A DNA stretch of 12,707 nt from Prevotellaceae bacterium (GTDB taxonomy: Bacteria; Bacteroidota; Bacteroidia; Bacteroidales; UBA932). The notes beneath the pieces are model-generated. The model made no database searches, was not told where the DNA came from, and worked only from the letters and a program-made list of their open reading frames with translations. The stretch spans positions 1-12,707 of the forward strand of contig JAIRXY010000198.1 in NCBI GenBank assembly GCA_031268055.1. The letters run 5' to 3'. Shown piece by piece: positions 1-8,000 of the stretch. Position 1 is the first letter of the stretch. Each line of letters begins with the position of its first letter. The translations under genes and the position numbers were made by a program.

Positions 1-95
1 CATCTGTGAAATTTCAGATACTGTATTGCCTTTTCCAACGAGCGCATGGCGAGGATGGTTTTACCCGTTAGCGTGTCCAAATCCCAACCCAACAT
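1..95 (-). CDS. Unidentified reading frame running off the left edge (partial)
   Basis: An open frame begins at an ATG at 95 and runs for 31 codons to the left edge without a stop. It starts MLGWDLDTLTGK and continues with a helix-like, basic stretch (ILAMRSLEKAIQYLKFHR). The frame is also open upstream of the ATG, across the end of the neighbouring restriction-enzyme remnant (LGKRGAA before the ATG), so the ATG may not be a true start. It lies in neither of the two frames used by that remnant. I do not recognise the family. The stretch could be the start of a new gene, the inner part of a gene joined to the remnant by a deletion, or chance. Base composition resembles the GC-rich flank rather than the AT-rich operon to the right. 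Confidence 0.3.
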   Translation of the reverse strand, partial: MLGWDLDTLTGKTILAMRSLEKAIQYLKFHR

Positions 96-106
96 GGCTG
101 CGCCGC

Positions 107-360
107 GCTTTCCCAGTAGCCCCAATCCTGCCGTAGGCTATCCTTTAGCGTACCATCGGGCGTAGCGATTTTGTCCTTCGGCGTTTTGATGCTGATTTCG
201 GCAACCATCACCAATCCCCGCTGATGCGCGTAGTCGTTCAGCAGGCTGTAAAAGGCGCTGCGGATAGCGGTCTTTTTTTTGTGCCGCCAAATTGAATGAT
301 TTTTTTCAGCGGAGGGGGAGGAGCAGAGGTGAAAAGAGTAGCGACATGATCTATGAAATA
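107..360 (-). pseudogene. N-terminal remnant of a large restriction-modification enzyme (type ISP/IIG-like)
   Basis: Two adjoining frames together encode a recognisable N-terminus of a large single-chain restriction-modification protein. The first frame (about 274-360) reads DHVATLFTSAPPPPLKKI and then IQFGGTKK. The second (107-280) reads KKTAIRSAFYSLLNDYAHQ, then VAEISIKTP, PDGTLKDSLRQDWGYWES. The switch lies in a run of eight A (plus-strand T at 273-280), and one extra A would restore a single frame. PD at PDGT followed by WES, where relatives in my memory continue WESKD, fits the PD...E-x-K nuclease domain at the front of such enzymes. Here the K and everything after it are missing: the frame goes to unrelated residues and a stop. 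There is no start codon in the first frame, but an ATA at 352-354 stands where an ATG would fit. The assignment to this enzyme class is from recall of the motif, without a search. GC content is host-like. Confidence 0.7.
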
Positions 361-1050
361 TTATTGAATATCAATCCATAAGTGATGTAAACGAACATCT
401 TTTTGCGATGCTCTGTGAGCAGCTGATTTTAGAGCCATAAAGCAGAATTTGCTTTCAACTTCAGAAAGTATTTCATCTTGCTGCCAGAGCAGACCTTTAT
501 CATCATTGGATTGCTCAATAATCCAGCCGTTTATAGTTGACAACCAGTGTGCAAAAGGTTTCTTTTCAACAAAGCCAACTATTCCGCAATCACTCAGCCC
601 TTTTCCATGCTTTTCTGTTTTAAAGCGTTCTATACCGCCGCAGTTATTATTGCAAACATATTCTTTTTCACGCCCTTTCGGTGGAGGAGAGGGTAAAATT
701 TTTGCTTCCACAACAAAAAGAGGAGTATGTACAACTCCTTCTTCTTTTTTATGAAAATAGAAATCGGGAATCCCTTTTGTACCAAAGAAAATATCGGAAT
801 AGTGATTTTTTACGCCTATCGGCAAACCATCAATCGTTTTATCACCGATTTTTACGTCAATCTGCTCTACAAAAATTTGTGTCAGCTTATTTTCATTGAG
901 CGGGCGCCGTAAATTCGATTGTCCATATGCCTTTTTGAAAGGAGCAGACGCCTCTTCCATGCAAGAGAGGAGAATATTTATTGTTGCGCCCTCTCTTTCT
1001 GTCAGTGGAGTTGGACTATTTATTTTGCTATGTGGCTCTTCTGCTATCAT
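361..1050 (-). CDS. PD-(D/E)xK restriction-endonuclease-like protein of the RM operon
   Basis: A 229-residue protein, probably the nuclease partner of the adjoining methyltransferase. The PD-(D/E)xK core can be read directly: a glutamate in an N-terminal helix (E53, in LNENKLTQIF), PD at 95-96 (GIPDFYF), then E115-A-K117 in LFVVEAK. A G-rich segment follows (GGIERFKTEKHGKG, about 138-151) and then a hydrophobic strand (CGIVGFVE). I chose the ATG at 1050 and not the in-frame start 72 bases upstream, which would lie inside the methyltransferase gene. With this start only 2 bases separate the two genes (TAA, CT, ATG), which suggests translational coupling. There is no Shine-Dalgarno sequence. 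The stop at 361 is in frame with the first segment of the downstream remnant. The specific recognition sequence cannot be read from the sequence. A non-restriction nuclease role is possible but less likely given the partner. Confidence 0.75.
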   Translation of the reverse strand: MIAEEPHSKINSPTPLTEREGATINILLSCMEEASAPFKKAYGQSNLRRPLNENKLTQIFVEQIDVKIGDKTIDGLPIGVKNHYSDIFFGTKGIPDFYFHKKEEGVVHTPLFVVEAKILPSPPPKGREKEYVCNNNCGGIERFKTEKHGKGLSDCGIVGFVEKKPFAHWLSTINGWIIEQSNDDKGLLWQQDEILSEVESKFCFMALKSAAHRASQKDVRLHHLWIDIQ

Positions 1051-1052
1051 AG

Positions 1053-4034
1053 TTAGTAACCGGCTTCGGCATAATCCGCAAAACAACCGTCGGCGTCGCG
1101 ATAGGCAGTCAGTGACAGCCAATACCGGTACTGATTGGGTTTAACAAAAACAACAGTGTCTTTTTGCGGGTATATTTTGATAATTCTGTTTACAGACAAC
1201 GCCGAAGAAATTTTATTCTCCGTCAAATTTTCAATATTGAGCGCAGAAAGGTTTTGCGCAAAATTTACGGCCTTACTTTCAGTGTCAAATTTAAACACAG
1301 CAGCAATCATTGAGCTGCTCAGCTCGACCACATCGCTTAACCGAAATTTCCGATTGTTTTTTTCATAAATTAAGTTCAATACTTTGGAAAACTCTGTGCC
1401 ATAGCTTGTAAGAAACATTTTGTATTTGGATTGTTCTATCCGCTTTAAAATTTTAGATTTTTCCCCATGAATTATAAAATCTGCCTGATAATTAATGCTA
1501 TCATTTATAATTTTCATATCGTATTCGGAAAACAAACTATTCTCGCCTTCTATGAATGGAATATTTTTTAAGTCTTTCAATAAAAATGTATTGTTTCTAT
1601 TGATTAAAATTTCCGAACTTGTTGCAAGGATGTAGAATTTATAAAAATTATAGTAATTCGTAAAAGATTGTTTTATTATTTTTAAATATTCATTACTATC
1701 ATTAAGTGATTTTATTGACATTAATCTTCTTTTGAAAGAAAGAGAGGTTTCATTATAAAACATAGGAAAACGAGCCTTACCTATATTCTCCCAAATAATT
1801 AAATTTGGTGCAATAAATGCTTTTTCATTAGGTATTTTTGAAAATTTCGAATTTTTATCAATAGAGATGCAGGCTTCGTAGTTAATTCCATTTTCCGATA
1901 CTGCTTCTGTAGGCAGGAATGGAATTTTGTAAATGAAGTCGGGTGATAAATTTTGCTTGCTTCCTATTTCAAAGCCTTCTTCAATAATATAGTTAACTTT
2001 TTTCAAGCTTTCTTGAAGCATTGGTAATAGCTGCACTTTTTCCACAAGCGTTCTAATTCTGCCACCACCCAATAAATTATTTTTCCAAATAAATTCATTT
2101 TCAATAGCAGCTTGTCTATTTACGAAATGTAAATCATAATCGTCTATTTCAAAAGTAATACGTTCTTTTGTTGCTTTTGTTCTGCGGAAAGTCAAATGCA
2201 AAATGTTTTTTGTGAAATCTGGCCTTTCATTACGTACAAAAACAGCGGCGGAAGCAACATCTGCACCATTATCCCATAGAGATTTGTTTCTTGCCAATGC
2301 TGTAAAATCCAAAATTTGAACCACATTATAATTGGAAAACAAAGCCTTTTTGTAGTTATTGGACGAACTGTTATAAAGTAATCCGGAGGATTTAATAATC
2401 AGGCAAACCAATCCGTTCTTCTTTAAAATTGAGCAGTACTGATTTTCTGATTTTTCCATTAGTAGAGCATCCGATAAAAATTTTAATGCTATCTGCCCTT
2501 GTGGAATTTTGATTTTTTGGCTGCTTATTTTCCAAAAATCAGACACTCTACCTCTTATAAACGGTGGATTTCCTATGATTAAATTGAATTTTTTATCCTT
2601 AATTTTCCCACAAGTAAAAAAATTATGTTGGATTAAATTATTTTTCCGTAAATCGTCAAATTTTAGCTCGTTGATGATTCGTTTTGGCTCCAGCTCATCG
2701 CAAAGCGCCAAGCTTAAGCTGAATGCAGCTAAATTTACGGCTTGCGGCTCTTTATCTACGCCATAAATATTACGCAAAATCGGCTTTAAATCTTTTTCAA
2801 TATCGGGGCGTGGCAATTCGCTCGTTGCCCTATCCCAATTTTGCAATTTCCAGATTTGTACCAACCGCCTAAAGGCAAGCACGAGAAAAATTCCCGAGCC
2901 GCACGCAGGATCAAGAATTTGGTAATTATACGGGTTTATGTTTTCGTACTGTTTTAGCGGCAAACATTCATCAACCAGCAGCTTTGCCAAATGCGCGGGA
3001 GTGTAGTAAAGCCCTTTGTTTTGCTTGTCTTCGCCCAAAAATTCTTCGTACAAACGGCTGATTAGCTCCACAGGAATATACTTGAACTCGAAGTATCGCC
3101 AGTCGGGGAACAATTCTTGCTGAGCAGACGTTATATCCGCTTGATTTGTATCCAACAATTTGGCGACAATACTTAAATCCAAATTATTAAGCGTCTTTTT
3201 CTCTTTTTCTTCCCACTGAAAAACATTTCCATTCAATCCATTGTCTTTATGATTCAAATCATCCAATAAATCAACAAACCTGCCTTTTTTCAGAACATCA
3301 TTAAAAGTTATCGCATCTTCATATTTTTGAAAATATTTCTCCGACAGCAATCTATTTCCATCAGTATCAGATCTTTCTTCCAGATATTTTATCAAAATGG
3401 ATTGAACGATAATTTTTGTTATGATTTTTTTATCGAAAACTTTTAGCTCCCGCTCAAGTATTGTTTCTACGCTCCGTATATTTTCTATCAACTTACCATA
3501 AGCCGAATTTGAAAATTTGAACTTATTTTTATTGGCTTCTTCCTCCCAAAAGATGCCCGTTTTTATTTTTACTGCAAATTGTTCATTGTATAGCTCATGC
3601 GCTTCGGCGATATAATTAAGTGTTTCTATTATCTCCGGAACAAGATTTTTCTTCGCTGGCTTTGTACAATCCAATATTGTGACGCTCGTATTGTAAAAAA
3701 CACATGCTAAGGGTACTTCTCCGCTTGTCCAAAGATTCTTTTGTATTTTAGCAATTTCTCCCTTGCTTTGTTCGCTAAAACTTTCAGTGGTTTTATCAAA
3801 AAGATACACCTGAGGCTTATGGCTGCCATTTAGCTGCTTGCGTAAGTATACGGCGGTAGCTCCAAAATCTCCGGCCTTGTTTAGGTGAAAAAGAATTTCG
3901 ATGTCGTGGATATCATTAGGATTGGCGTTAATTAAGAACAAAGCATCATCATCCACAAAGCCTAATTTACTCAAGCCTTGCTGAAAATCAGTACTTATAT
4001 TTTTTTCTACATTCATCAAATTAATCCCTTTCAC
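1053..4034 (-). CDS. Eco57I-type N6-adenine DNA methyltransferase, type II RM-like
   Basis: A 993-residue DNA methyltransferase expected to transfer a methyl group from S-adenosylmethionine to adenine N6. The catalytic core has, in order: GLYYTP (341-346, motif X-like), LDPACGSGIF (374-383, SAM-binding motif I), YGVDKEPQAVNLAAFSL (424-440) and IIGNPPF (486-492, catalytic motif IV, NPPF). Residues 1 to about 320 form an N-terminal region with no E-x-K signature I can point to, so cleavage is probably done by the separate downstream nuclease. Residues from about 500 to 960 are the likely target-recognition part. The end (KPNQYRYWLSLTAYRDAD) looks like the usual C-terminus of this family. The GTG at 4034 overlaps the TAG of the upstream 43-residue ORF. 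An in-frame ATG at 4016 is the alternative start. The gene is AT-rich against its surroundings, which suggests transfer. Confidence 0.85.
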   Translation of the reverse strand: MKGINLMNVEKNISTDFQQGLSKLGFVDDDALFLINANPNDIHDIEILFHLNKAGDFGATAVYLRKQLNGSHKPQVYLFDKTTESFSEQSKGEIAKIQKNLWTSGEVPLACVFYNTSVTILDCTKPAKKNLVPEIIETLNYIAEAHELYNEQFAVKIKTGIFWEEEANKNKFKFSNSAYGKLIENIRSVETILERELKVFDKKIITKIIVQSILIKYLEERSDTDGNRLLSEKYFQKYEDAITFNDVLKKGRFVDLLDDLNHKDNGLNGNVFQWEEKEKKTLNNLDLSIVAKLLDTNQADITSAQQELFPDWRYFEFKYIPVELISRLYEEFLGEDKQNKGLYYTPAHLAKLLVDECLPLKQYENINPYNYQILDPACGSGIFLVLAFRRLVQIWKLQNWDRATSELPRPDIEKDLKPILRNIYGVDKEPQAVNLAAFSLSLALCDELEPKRIINELKFDDLRKNNLIQHNFFTCGKIKDKKFNLIIGNPPFIRGRVSDFWKISSQKIKIPQGQIALKFLSDALLMEKSENQYCSILKKNGLVCLIIKSSGLLYNSSSNNYKKALFSNYNVVQILDFTALARNKSLWDNGADVASAAVFVRNERPDFTKNILHLTFRRTKATKERITFEIDDYDLHFVNRQAAIENEFIWKNNLLGGGRIRTLVEKVQLLPMLQESLKKVNYIIEEGFEIGSKQNLSPDFIYKIPFLPTEAVSENGINYEACISIDKNSKFSKIPNEKAFIAPNLIIWENIGKARFPMFYNETSLSFKRRLMSIKSLNDSNEYLKIIKQSFTNYYNFYKFYILATSSEILINRNNTFLLKDLKNIPFIEGENSLFSEYDMKIINDSINYQADFIIHGEKSKILKRIEQSKYKMFLTSYGTEFSKVLNLIYEKNNRKFRLSDVVELSSSMIAAVFKFDTESKAVNFAQNLSALNIENLTENKISSALSVNRIIKIYPQKDTVVFVKPNQYRYWLSLTAYRDADGCFADYAEAGY

Positions 4035-4165
4035 TACAACGCAAAATAATACCCTCTAATTTTTCCCATCGCCAACTTTCTTCGCACTGCCAAAAGCTCC
4101 TGATAATCATACCGATACCAAAAAATGGCTTCGATAAGCGGCTGATTGAAGCCGTATTTTTGCAT
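4034..4165 (-). CDS. 43-residue ORF leading the RM operon
   Basis: A short ORF of 43 codons begins at the ATG at 4165 (MQKYGFNQPLIEAIFWYRYD) and ends GKIRGYYFAL. It is rich in aromatic and basic residues and has no membrane segment or signal peptide. Two things argue that it is real. It lies about 20 bases behind a good Bacteroidetes-type promoter, and its TAG stop shares its G with the GTG start of the methyltransferase (TAGTG), a typical coupling arrangement. I do not recognise the family. It could be a small accessory or control protein of the RM system, a translated leader that couples methyltransferase synthesis, or the end of a lost longer gene. It is too short for most gene callers. 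A 77-codon frame overlapping it (4021-4254) looks less likely. Confidence 0.5.
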   Translation of the reverse strand: MQKYGFNQPLIEAIFWYRYDYQELLAVRRKLAMGKIRGYYFAL

Positions 4166-4183
4166 AGAATATTTAGCTTGGGG

Positions 4184-4215
4184 CAAAGATATAAAAAATT
4201 TATATACGCGCGAAA
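4184..4215 (-). promoter_or_regulatory. Bacteroidetes-type promoter of the RM operon
   Basis: On the minus strand, TTTC (4212-4215) is followed after exactly 20 bases by TATCTTTG (4184-4191). The known consensus for the primary sigma factor of Bacteroides is TTTG, 19-21 bases, TAnnTTTG. The -7 box is a full match and the -33 box differs in one base. Transcription would start some 10-15 bases ahead of the ATG at 4165, giving a very short leader. The spacer is AT-rich. It is the only TAnnTTTG box with a reasonable partner that I noticed in an intergenic gap of this window. Confidence 0.7.
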
Positions 4216-4254
4216 CGCACCCGCCCCAGCGCTACATGGCAGGAGCATATACAA

Positions 4255-4293
4255 CGCCGCCGGGCATAGCGAGTTCGCTACGTCCCAGCGGCG
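4255..4293. terminator. Large imperfect hairpin, candidate terminator of the efflux cluster
   Basis: CGCCGC (4255-4260) pairs with GCGGCG (4288-4293). After one C/A mismatch GGG (4262-4264) pairs with CCC (4284-4286). After a small internal loop TAGCG (4267-4271) pairs with CGCTA (4276-4280) around AGTT. This gives 14 pairs in a 39-base structure. It stands 45 bases downstream of the last efflux gene and about 40 bases upstream of the RM promoter. On the minus strand it is followed by TTGTATATG, with no U-tract; the plus strand has a looser T-rich tail. It may insulate the two operons, stabilise the upstream mRNA 3' end, or mark an insertion boundary. Confidence 0.45.
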
Positions 4294-4338
4294 CTTGGAT
4301 TTCTTTTTTCCCCGAAGGCTGACGGGTTGCCTACATCT

Positions 4339-4632
4339 TTACATTTTTTCATCTACCGTCCACGCAAAGGCGTTCAGCCCCTGCTCGTCGGCTTGCTCGT
4401 TGAGGAGGCGGAGGCCATGAAGGAGATGCTGCGCCTCGTCGTCGCTCACGATGGTGAGGGTGGAGGCGTTTTTTGACGGCCAAGCGTGCGTGCCGTAGTG
4501 CGGCTCGCCCTGCTCGCTGCCGCGCCCGTGCGTTTCTGTCCAGCGGGTGAAGCCGCGAATGTGCAACTTGTCCAAAAGATGCTCTACAGGCTCTGTCAAC
4601 GATTGCCCATAGGTGATAAATACTGCTTTCAT
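4339..4632 (-). CDS. PG0541-like transporter-associated PII-type small protein
   Basis: A 97-residue cytoplasmic protein that I assign to the PG0541 family of transporter-associated proteins. In Bacteroidetes these lie at the end of RND efflux operons and resemble the GlnB/PII fold. What can be seen: an N-terminal strand (MKAVFITYG), a helix (VEHLLDKLHI), a loop with WTETHGRGSEQGEPHYGTHA (31-50) where PII proteins carry their T-loop, then strand (STLTIVSD), helix (DEAQHLLHGLRLLNEQADEQ) and strand (LNAFAWTVDE). This is a ferredoxin-like order. The family's ligand and partner are not known to me. The usual neighbour is the RND pump gene itself, but here an SMR gene lies between (64-base gap to that gene). 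The family name is from recall of length and motif. Confidence 0.7.
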   Translation of the reverse strand: MKAVFITYGQSLTEPVEHLLDKLHIRGFTRWTETHGRGSEQGEPHYGTHAWPSKNASTLTIVSDDEAQHLLHGLRLLNEQADEQGLNAFAWTVDEKM

Positions 4633-4696
4633 TGCTTACGAGATTTTTAATGTTATTTTATTACTACGCTACTACTTGTGCTCCGTCCGCTGGCGC

Positions 4697-5017
4697 TTAG
4701 TGCGCCAACTTCAAGCCTACAATGCCTGCCACAATGAGCAAGGCCGAGAGCATGCGCCATACGGAGGCCGAATCGCCGAAAAAGAGGACGCCGATGAGCA
4801 GGGTGCCCACAGCGCCAACTCCCGTCCACACGGCGTACGCTGTGCCGATTGGGATGCTCCGCTGGGCAAGCCACAGCAGCGCCCCGCTAACGCCCATAGA
4901 GATTACTGCCGCCGTCAGCCACAGGAGCCTTGAGCGTTCGGGCTGCTGCGAAAGCTTGAAGCCAAGCGGCCAGCCCACCTCAAACAGCCCGGCAAGAAAA
5001 AGGTAAATCCAGCTCAT
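4697..5017 (-). CDS. gdx: SMR family exporter, Gdx/SugE (guanidinium exporter) type
   Basis: A 106-residue inner-membrane protein with four hydrophobic segments, the standard size of small multidrug resistance transporters. The conserved E13 in the first segment (LAGLFEVGW) is the proton/substrate glutamate, followed by W16. GTAYAVWTGVGAVGT (58-72) and the C-terminal LLIVAGIVGLKL match the Gdx/SugE subgroup better than the EmrE subgroup. Gdx members export guanidinium in exchange for protons and form antiparallel dimers. The start is 14 bases after the RND stop, so the two genes should be co-transcribed. The gap is far too short for a guanidine riboswitch, so regulation must come from the operon promoter. 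A broader quaternary-ammonium substrate range remains possible. Confidence 0.85.
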   Translation of the reverse strand: MSWIYLFLAGLFEVGWPLGFKLSQQPERSRLLWLTAAVISMGVSGALLWLAQRSIPIGTAYAVWTGVGAVGTLLIGVLFFGDSASVWRMLSALLIVAGIVGLKLAH

Positions 5018-5031
5018 TGGAGGTACAACCT

Positions 5032-8000
5032 TTAATCTTCCGCTACCGCTACCTCTACCCTGTTGGCCTTGCGCACTTTCTTTCCTCGCCCGAAGTTAAA
5101 CGCCGAGTAGAGGGCTGGCACTACCAGCAGCGTCATCAGGGTAGAGAACGTTAGCCCGCCGATGATGGCGATGCCCATAGGCTGCCACATTTCCGAGCCT
5201 TCGCCGCTACCAAACGCCAAGGGTATCATACCCAAGATGGTGGTGAGCGAGGTCATCAGCACGGGGCGCAGGCGCGACTTGCCCGACGTAACTACCGCCT
5301 CATTGAGCTCTATGCCGCGCTCGCGCTGTAGGTTGGTGAAGTCGACTATCACGATGCCGTTTTTCACCACAATGCCCACCAGCATAATAGCGCCAATGAG
5401 GGCTATCAGGCTGAGCGATGTACCCGTAATCCACAGGGCAAGGAATACGCCCGTGAAGGCAAACAGGATGGACACCATGATGATGAGCGGCTTGCTCAGC
5501 GACTCGAACTGCGCCGCCATAACGATGTAAACCAGCAGGATGATAAGCGCCATGAGAGTGAACATGTCGTTAAACGACTCCTCTTGGTCTTCTACCGCGC
5601 CGGCAATGGCCACGTCTACGCCCATCGGCACGTCCAGCTGCTGGAGGCACTCGCGCGCTCCGGCGGCTACCTTCCCCAGCGCTGCCCCCGGCGCCAGCGC
5701 TGCCGATACCGTAACCACGCGCTGGCGGTCTTCGCGCTCAATGACGGGCGGGGTAAACCGCTCCACCACCGTTGCCACCTCGCTCAGGCGAATGGCCTGA
5801 CCTGCGCTGTTGTACAGGAGGATATTCTGAATGTCGGATATTGAGGTGCGGAAAGGCTCGTCGTAGCGCACCACGATGTCGTACTCCTCGCCGTCCTCGC
5901 GGTAGAGCGAGGCGGTGAGCCCGTTGATGCGGTTGCGCACGTAGGCGGCGGCGGTGGCGGTGTTTGCGCCAAACTTTGCCAGCTTCTGCCGGTCGAAGTC
6001 CACCTGCATCTCCACCTTCATCTTCTCGCGGCTCATGTTCACGTCGCGCGCGCCGGGCACGCTGCGCATCTTCTCGGCCAGCTCGGAGGCCACCTTGTTG
6101 GTTTGCTCAAAGCTGTAGCCGTACACCTTCACGTCCACCGTGCTGCTGCCCATTCCGCCACCCATTCCGCCGCCGGTGACGGAGTACTTTTCGATTTCGG
6201 GCACGCGCTTGATGATGTTGCGCAGCGCCTCGCCAATTTCATCCTGCGTGCGCTGGCGGTCTTTTCGGTCAACAAGGGTGAGGTTGTACGAAATCTGGTT
6301 TACGCCGGAGTTGCCGAACAGGGCGGCAAAGCCTGCCTGATCGTCGGCGCCGGCGCTCACCGAGATAAACTTGATTTCGCCCTGGCAGCTGTCGTAAAAC
6401 ACCGCCTCCAGCTGGTGCGCAAGGGCGCTCGTTTGCTCGAGGTTAAAGTTCACCGGCAGCTCCACCTTAGCTGTCAGGCGGCTTTCGTCCGAGTTGGGCA
6501 TAAAGTCGGTGGGCACCTGCCCCAGCAGCAAGAGGCTTGCCACAAAGAGCAGCAGCGAGGCGATGATGGTCATGGTTTTATGGTGCACCACCCAGCCCAG
6601 CAAGCGGGCGTAGCCTGTATCTATCTTTGCAAGCGCGTAGTCGATAGGCTTGTAGACAATCCCCAGGCCTTTGTAGGTGTGCTCTGCCTTGTAGCGCAGC
6701 ATCTTTGCCGAGAGCATGGGGGTAATGGTGACGGCGGCAATTACCGAGGTGGTTATCACGATGGTAACAATCCATCCCAGCTGCTTGAACATGATGCCGG
6801 CCATGCCACCGAGCATGGTGAGGGGCAGGAAGACGGCGATAATCGTCAGCGTGGCGGCAATCACCGAGAGCCACACCTCGTTGGTGCCGTAAACGGCGGC
6901 ATCGTTGGGTCGCGCCTTTCGCTCAAGGTGCTTGGTAATGTTTTCGAGCACCACAATGGCATCGTCCACCACCATGCCGATGGCGATGGAGAGGGAGCTG
7001 AGCGAAATGATGTTGAGCGTTCCGCCCGTGAGCATCAAGTAGATGAAAGAGGTTAGCAGCGACAGCGGAATGGTGAGGCAGATGATGATGGTAGCGCGCC
7101 AGCGGCCCAAAAACACCAGCACCACGAGAATCACAAAGACAAAAGCGTACGCCACCGTTTCGGTGAGGCTGTTGATGCTGTCGGTGATGTGCGTGGAGGA
7201 GTCGAAGAATACGTTGAAGTCTACGTCGGCGGGCAGCGTCCTCTTGAGCTCCGGCAGGAGCTTCTGCACGGCCTCGCAGATGGCCACCGTGTTGGCGCCG
7301 GACTGCTTCATGATGACTACGCGCACCGCCTTGTGGCCGTTCACCGTTTCCTCCACCGTCATTTTCTTAATGGTGTCCCTCACCACGGCGATGTCCGACA
7401 CTCGGATTTCGCGCCCGCCCACGTTGGCCACCACGATGTCCTTTATCTGCGAGCTCTGGGCAAACTCGCCCTCCACGCGGAGCGACATGCGCTCCGAGCC
7501 GATATCCATAGCGCCGGCGGGGATATTTGCATTCTCCGCCGCGATGATTTGCCCCAGCTGCTCAATGGTGAGGCGGTAGGCCTCCATTTTTTGCGGGTCA
7601 ACGTTCACCTGCACCTCGCGGGTGGGCGCTCCGGCGATGCTCACCTGCCCCACGCCGTCGATGCGGTTGATGGGGTTGGCCACCTTTTCGTCGAGCATCT
7701 TGTAGAGCCCTTCGTAGCTCTCGTCGGCGGTTGCCGACAGCGTCATGATGGGCATCATGCTGGTGCTAAGCTTGATGATGAGCGGCTTGTCGGCCCCGTC
7801 GGGCAGGTAGGACTCCACGCGCCCCAGCGCGTCGCGCACGTCGTTGGAGGCCTCGTCGAGGTTGGTGCCCCACTCAAACTCCAGCGATACCACCGACATG
7901 TTTTCGCGCGAGCTGGAGGAAATTTTCTTGAGATTCGATACGGTGTTGAGGTTATCCTCCATGCGCCGCGTGATGTTCTGCTCAATATCCTCGGCGCTTG

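Noticed and set aside
1051..1122. Longer N-terminus of the nuclease
   Set aside because: The additional residues are basic and cysteine-rich and come from the 3' end of the methyltransferase in another frame. The ATG at 1050, 2 bases after the stop, is the natural start.
4021..4254. A 77-codon minus-strand frame overlapping the 43-residue ORF
   Set aside because: It starts upstream of the likely transcription start, crosses the promoter, and its composition is that of an out-of-frame reading. The 43-codon ORF fits promoter and methyltransferase start much better.
4310..4338. CCCG/CGGG stem just after the PG0541-like stop as a rho-independent terminator
   Set aside because: The stem has only four pairs and is followed by A instead of U on the transcribed strand.
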